DNA of 64,000 nucleotides, from NCBI GenBank assembly GCA_034440575.1, contig JAOTOL010001524.1, positions 509,501 to 573,500 of the forward strand, given 5' to 3'. The position numbers and the translations under genes are program-made. Source of the stretch: Imbricaverruca yamaguchii. Its lineage: Eukaryota; Arthropoda; Thecostraca; Neoverrucidae. Positions within the stretch are counted from its first letter, which is position 1. Each line of letters starts with the position of its first letter. Positions 59,422 to 64,000 of this stretch are shown here, piece after piece. The notes beneath the pieces are model-generated. The model was not told the DNA's origin and searched no databases. It worked only from the letters and a program-made list of their open reading frames with translations.

Positions 59422-60214
59422 GCCCGTCCCGTATGGGGGGTCTTCAACCGCCCCCTTCAGGTTTTTCGCGGATAGTGAACGAACGGCGCGCGGCAGCGCA
59501 CCAAAATTTGGCGTACCTTTTTCCAGATCAATTTTGCATGTTGTGTCAACATTTTAAAGTCAGGTCTTCTAGGGTCAACGAGTTAAGTCAAAGTCAAGTG
59601 AGGTCACTTCCAAAAAAGTTCAACCAGTCGTCACGCCTTAACGGATGCAGATATTTTAGTGAAACTTTCAGCGTGTGCTTATCTTTAGGGATGCAGTAAA
59701 ACATACGAGAGGAATTTTTCATGTTATTCCTTTTTTGACGACATACAATTTTTGCATAATTGCCTATTGCAGTTCAAATCGAAGATTCTGGCTAAAATAA
59801 GCATTTTTGTTAGGGAAAGTTGACGTCCAATAACGTTCCTCGGTCTGCTCTATCTATTAGAAAATAAAAATTAAAGAAAACTTGAAAGCTCAAAATTTTG
59901 AAGTTCATTTTTTTTCTGTGGGGAGGGGGGCGGGGGGGGGAAATGTTATGGCCGTGGTCGATTTCTCCGTCGTTTTTCTATTAAAAAAATGTTGTCTTTT
60001 TCAAATGTGCTCCAAAATCAACTCCCCAGAGCCAAAAACATAATGTCACTTTTGGGTGGAAATTGTTTTGGGGGTGGATCCGGACCCTCCTCGTCGAGCG
60101 CTTTCCGATGTCATCTTTCGCTTTAGTGCGATGCTTAGTTTGGATTTTACAGGGGGGTTACTATCCGCCCCCCCCCCCGAGACGGGGTGATCTGACCGAG
60201 AAGACGGCGCTGGC
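59422..60214 (+). mobile_element. Family B DNA transposon, copy 4
   Basis: This 793-bp copy is bordered by TA on both sides. It starts GCCCGTCCCGTATGGGGGG and ends GAGACGGGGTGATCTGACC, then GAGAAGACGGCGC, then TGGC. Internal G/C runs are expanded (59924-59940, about 60168-60177). The interior matches copies 1-3, including GTTCAACCAGTCGTCACGC. No transposase is encoded. Confidence 0.88.
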
Positions 60215-60389
60215 TAAAGGAACATGTTACATGTCTGCCTATAAAAGCAAGTGTTTACGACCAAGGTGCAGGCAAGTGGACATTTACATTAAGGGAATTT
60301 TGCATTATACTTTGTGTGATATCTTAGGTGCTGAAGGCGGGTCTGGGTTGGAGACATCTCCCTGATGACTGAGAGGTTTTAATTTTACT

Positions 60390-60971
60390 TTATTCCTCCA
60401 CAAAATAATTTGTAGTTTGGGTGGTGGTAGGGTATTTTGAGAGTGGCGAGCAGTTGATTTTGCCAGGGTGCCGGCTTTAGCCTGCTTTTGTCGAAGAGCA
60501 CCGATGTATCTTTACCGTGCGAACAAGGAGGTAATTGTCCACACCGCCTATCACGCCAGCCGCCGCGTGATAGTTGTTAGTAGCTGGTTAGTCTAAGCAT
60601 GCCGTACAGGGTTGCCAGTCGAGTTAGTACGGTGTTTCACAATTCGGCTCTTCTACGTCCGCTGTTCCGCTGGGTAGCCATTTATGCTATGAGTCGGAAG
60701 GAAAATCGGCTCATCTACGTCCGATGGCCCCTCTGGGTAGTCCTTTTGCGTTATGTTATTATTTTTGTTTTGTTTTAGTTTGTATGTGTTCCTAAAGCAA
60801 GTCGGCTCATCTACTTCCGACGGCACCGCTAGGTAGCCAATTATTTATAACTGGGAAAGCAAATCGGCTCGTGTACGTCCGACGCCATGCGGGGATGTCT
60901 ATTTACGTGTTTCCTACCAGTGTCTCGCGGTCCTGCATTGCAAGTTCATGTGAGCGTTGGTGGTGTGATTC
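60390..60971 (-). repeat. Diverged ~70-100 bp repeats, probable LINE 3' UTR
   Basis: TCGGCTCATCTACGTCCGA with a following CGCTGGGTAGCC block occurs four times (about 60645, 60700, 60800 and 60865) in imperfect form. The repeats lie immediately downstream of the minus-strand LINE C-terminal fragment, so they are probably part of that element's 3' untranslated region (inference). Confidence 0.55.
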
Positions 60972-61400
60972 CTACAGTGCCCGTGGTAGTTTTGTGGCAT
61001 ACATGTATTCAAATAGTAATTGAAGGAGTGCTGGGTATTTGTCACCGAGAAGCGATGGAAGCGATGGGGTGATACCCTCTCTTTGGCAGAATGCCTTAAG
61101 TGGTCTTTGAGAGCTAAAGCTACTGCACTCTAGCAGGATTTGACCTATGCTTAAGGTGATATTGCAGGTGTCGCAGTGAGGTGTGTGTTGGTCATCCTCT
61201 AATCGAGGCTCTTTTGGTTTTAAACAAAGCGGAGAGTCTCTTATCCTGTGTTCACCTAGAACCTCAGCGACTTGGACATGCACACTGGCTAAGATCAGCC
61301 CACACCCACACGTGCCATTGTGCCAACCACCGTCAAGTGCCGCCTGCACTCCTCCAATCTACAATCGAAACACACTTCCATTCTGAGTGACGCGGTTTGT
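60972..61400 (-). pseudogene. LINE ORF2 C-terminal fragment
   Basis: The minus-strand frame contains EHRIRDSPLCLK, EDDQHTPHCDTCNITLSIG and QILLECSSFSSQR. This matches the C-terminal segment after the reverse transcriptase or RNase H of Jockey/R1/I-type LINEs, where a C-x2-C...H-x4-C zinc-binding motif usually reads GHILLEC. Here His is replaced by Gln. The segment continues to a stop at 60972 (LLFEYMYATKLPRAL). Upstream (61350-61500) the frame is broken. No RT remains, so this is a truncated relic; the clade is inferred. Confidence 0.82.
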
Positions 61401-61636
61401 AAGGCGTCCGACCTACGTAATACCATAAGCCCAACCAGCAATCGCCAGCGTTCTGTTTGGGCGGCGGCTGTCTGCTTTTGGCATGTCTTGTGCCCGGCAT
61501 CGTTCACTCAGATTTAGTTTCACCTGGAAGAAAAACTCTTACTACGCGGTGCAACAGCTCAGATCGATTTATTCATATTACGCTGGCTCTTGAGCAGCTA
61601 TATGAACATACCTTTTGCAATGTCATATGATATAGG

Positions 61637-61640
<4 letters not shown>

Positions 61641-61696
<56 letters not shown>
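61641..61696. repeat. (TA)28 microsatellite
   Basis: Pure AT dinucleotide tract of 56 bp. It lies at the 3' side of the minus-strand Penelope-like element. Confidence 0.97.
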
Positions 61697-61699
<3 letters not shown>

Positions 61700-62084
61700 T
61701 TTTTAATACATTGGTTGTTGAAGAGAAGAGCGCATTTAGCCTTAGCAAGTTTTCTGTCTAGGTTTCCGATTGATCGTATTTTCTTCGTTTTTTTTCAAGC
61801 TGGTAAATTATTTCACCAAGTGACATGTACAATTATATTCGTTTATTGACGTTTCGGATACAAACATTGATCCATTTTCAAATTCACCACTCTGCACAAT
61901 GCAAATAGGCACACACAAGTACACTTAAAAATATAAATTGAGCACAAGTTTCACACGAGCTATTCCCGCAACATCACCTCACCTTTTGTCAGTTCTGAAG
62001 GGCCACTCACATAAACAAGTATATTCTCATCTGAACAATTTACAACAACCGTAAAGCACTGGATTCTCGCATCTACATCGAAAC
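61697..62084 (-). mobile_element. 3' region of Penelope-like element, with hammerhead-like remnant
   Basis: This is non-coding sequence downstream of the GIY-YIG domain. On the minus strand, 61848-61873 reads GGAT, a 10-base loop, ATCC, then GAAACGTC. That is stem II followed by the GAAAC and GTC parts of a hammerhead ribozyme; the preceding TTGAAAA resembles the CTGANGA core with two changes. Hammerhead ribozymes are known to be a regular part of Penelope-like elements. With the altered core, this copy is expected to be inactive. The outer boundary at the (TA)n tract is inferred. Confidence 0.55.
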
Positions 62085-62460
62085 GTGTTTAAACTCCCCC
62101 CCCCCCAAAAAAAAAATGGCCATGCATTATTCCAGAGTGACAACGTGACGTGTGTGGTGACTTGTTTGTTTATTTATGGTGTGTGTTCACGTATGTACAA
62201 TGACTCGAGCACCATGAGACGTGTTTGGTCCGGGCAAGACGTGATGATGGTGGTGTTGTTGGTAAGGTGTTCTCGTGTTAGCGGTGTTTGGTGGCAGTTT
62301 GTCATGTGTGCTTTTGGTGTTCCATCTCTAAGGTGCATTGTCAATCTTTTAGAAAGGGAGGTTGTGGTGGCACCAATGTAGCTTACTGCACAAGGCCTAC
62401 AGTCTTCGTATGGGCATGCTAATTTGTAAACTACATTTGACGTTTTGGTTTTTCTTTGGT
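62085..62460 (-). pseudogene. GIY-YIG endonuclease domain of Penelope-like element
   Basis: After a frameshift near 62440, the minus strand reads NVVYKLACPYEDC, then AVSYIGATTTSLSKRLTMHL, then a basic and His-rich segment. The V-Y-x-L/I plus Y-I-G-x-T---L--R pattern is the GIY-YIG nuclease of Penelope-like elements, with the C--C insertion usual for them. The nuclease cuts the target to prime reverse transcription. A poly-G/A stretch (62091-62115 on the plus strand) lies at its C-terminal end. The frameshift separates it from the RT, so this copy cannot make the full protein. Confidence 0.88.
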
Positions 62461-63539
62461 GGCCTGAAGATTGTTTTTCATTACAAGATTACAACTTTTC
62501 ATGTTTTTGTAGAAGATGACGAGTTTTAGCTGATCTTTGTTGTTGGTGCATATGCTGTTTGATATAATGTTCTGTATGACTCTCTCATCCATCTTATCAG
62601 CAGAGCTCATGTAATTTCGATAGTAGAGGTCAATGGTGTTTGTTCTGTCTGCATGTTTCTGGTTGGTGCTCCTGGCCATGTGTTTCTTTATTTCTTCATC
62701 AACCTGTGTGTTTGTGTAGCCATTGCTTACTAAAATCTGTTTAAGTCTGTCAAATTATACGTGAAGAAGTTTGTAGAAAGAACAATTACGAATTGCTTTC
62801 TTTACAAAGACACACAGGACACTCTGTTTGTGTCTTTCAGGACACTCACCTTTTGCGTTCATAAGTAAGCCAATATTCGATGGTTTCCGGTATGCTGAGG
62901 TACAATACTCTTGATCAGTGGGGCTTACAAGTACATCCAAAAATAGAATCTTCCGATCGATTGGTGTTTCAGATGTGAAAGTTAGCACTGAGTTTTCCTC
63001 TAATTTTGAAATGAGTCCACTGACGTGGTCACTGTCCCTCACATCAACAAAAACACCATCGACATACCTGCAGTAGATATGAGGCGCAACAGACGGGTCA
63101 CAGAAAACATGGTTTTCCAGGTGGCACATGTAAAAGCTTGCAAAAAGAGGACCTAATGGGAGCCCATGGCGACGCCTTCCTTTTGTCGATACAGTTGCCG
63201 ACATGACCCACGGAAGGGAGACTCCATGGTGCACGCACGGAGCAGTGTCGCAAGAATGTTGGGCGACAACTGCAGAGTGGGTAATGTCAGATTAGTGTTG
63301 GCATACACTTGCTCAATGATGATCTTGATGGTTGCCTCCATTGGCCGGTTGGTGAAAAGACTGTTGACGTCAATGGTTGCCAGCTGTCCACGTGGGGATT
63401 TATCCCTTAAAATATCGATAAACTCGTAGACAGAATCAATGCAGTATTTGGCAAGTATGTATGGTTTTAATAGACTATTGAGTTTTTTGGCTAGGCTATA
63501 AGTTTGGGGTGTCTCCTGGGAAAACATCATCTATACAAA

Positions 63540-63540
<1 letters not shown>
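62431..63540 (-). pseudogene. Penelope-like reverse transcriptase, 5'-truncated and mutated
   Basis: Read on the minus strand, the RT shows SLAKKLNSLLKPYIL, then ATIDVNSLFTNRP (first catalytic Asp), KEGVAMGS then LGPLFASFYMCHLE after a frameshift at about 63160, and YCRYVDG at 63055-63066. It continues with ENSVLTFTSETP, KILFLDVLV, SAYRKPSNIGL and SFYKLLHV. An in-frame stop lies at 62755-62757, after which the same frame continues to 62431 (TNQKHADRTNTIDLYYRNY). The catalytic YVDD has become YVDG by one base change. The N-terminal part is missing: the sequence ends at a (CA)n(TA)n tract. This is an inactive copy with clear Penelope-family affinity. Confidence 0.93.

Positions 63541-63591
<51 letters not shown>
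63541..63591. repeat. (CA)6(TA)19 microsatellite
   Basis: CA units followed by TA units, directly at the truncated 5' side of the Penelope-like element. Confidence 0.97.
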
Positions 63592-63592
<1 letters not shown>

Positions 63593-64000
63593 ACATGATC
63601 TACAAAACCTGTGTAATTGAAAAGTTGGCGGGTCAACATCTCGCAGTTTGAAATGTGCAACTGATTAAAATGTGCTACATACGTTTACATAATTATAAAG
63701 TATGTACACGTTGCAGTTATAAGCATCCGAAAAGCGCTTCAGTCGACCGGCAGAGGTGGGCTGGTAGGGCCGCACAAGTGCTTTATGCTAGTCGAATGAA
63801 GACATTATGTGTGGTGATCCCTCAATGCCGAACGACGACACGGAACACTCAGCCCGGAGAACCAATGGAACGTTGAAGTGTTTTACGTCAGCAATAACCT
63901 ACACGTAGCCGGTACTTTCCCCTTCGCGTGCATGACAGCTTCGTGCTATGCACCCTGATTGTTTCTCGGTATGGACGCACTCGAGCACATATTTTCGAAC
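63592..64000. other. Non-coding stretch to window end
   Basis: No recognisable feature. Confidence 0.5.

Overview
The window looks like non-genic DNA from an animal, most likely an aquatic invertebrate (an inference; no species is recognised). I find no complete host gene, rRNA or functional tRNA. What can be supported is a dense set of transposable-element remnants, two tRNA-derived SINEs, and an unusually large number of different minisatellite arrays. Penelope-like retroelements with a GIY-YIG domain, several LINE families, tRNA-headed SINEs, and long (CA)n and (TA)n tracts all fit a metazoan and exclude bacteria. Most long open frames lie inside tandem repeats whose period is a multiple of three (84, 87 and 39 bp) or inside dinucleotide repeats, so they are artefacts.

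Layout. 0-5 kb: a degenerate minisatellite split by a ~1 kb DNA transposon (family A, 2376-3383), then an 87-bp tandem triplicate. 5-14 kb: mostly featureless, with a solo SINE tail at 11.86 kb and a complete tRNA-derived SINE at 12.5 kb bearing a perfect 16-bp target-site duplication. 14-21.5 kb: a (CA)89 tract, a second SINE, an unexplained 241-codon cysteine-rich frame, a (CCCT)n tract, DNA transposon family B copy 1, and a decayed Penelope-like reverse transcriptase. 23-27 kb: a LINE reverse transcriptase fragment and a 38-bp minisatellite. 29-33 kb: two further solo SINE tails with target-site duplications, family B copy 2, and a decayed LINE carrying ORF1 zinc knuckles and an endonuclease fragment. 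36-41 kb: family B copy 3, family A copy 2 (inverted, with a paralogous empty site about 1 kb upstream), a LINE RT fragment and a (TA)n(TG)n tract. 42-46 kb: 74-bp and 84-bp minisatellites. 51-58.6 kb: GC-rich patches and 92-, 39-, 61- and 79-bp arrays. 58.8-64 kb: a fourth solo SINE tail, family B copy 4, a LINE C-terminal fragment and a recognisable but dead Penelope-like element lying between two (TA)n tracts.

The most interesting signal is a set of four ~55-61 bp units that all start at the same point, can fold into a 5' hairpin, end in a CAAATAACCAACC-type tail, and in three cases are flanked by direct repeats. Their sequence also forms the 3' end of the tRNA-derived SINE at 12.5 kb. I interpret them as solo 3' tails retroposed by a partner LINE. 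The second strong signal is the ~1 kb family A transposon: both copies carry about 18 GGTCA/TGACC motifs, the nuclear-receptor half-site core, and its TA target duplication is confirmed by an empty-site paralogue inside the same window.
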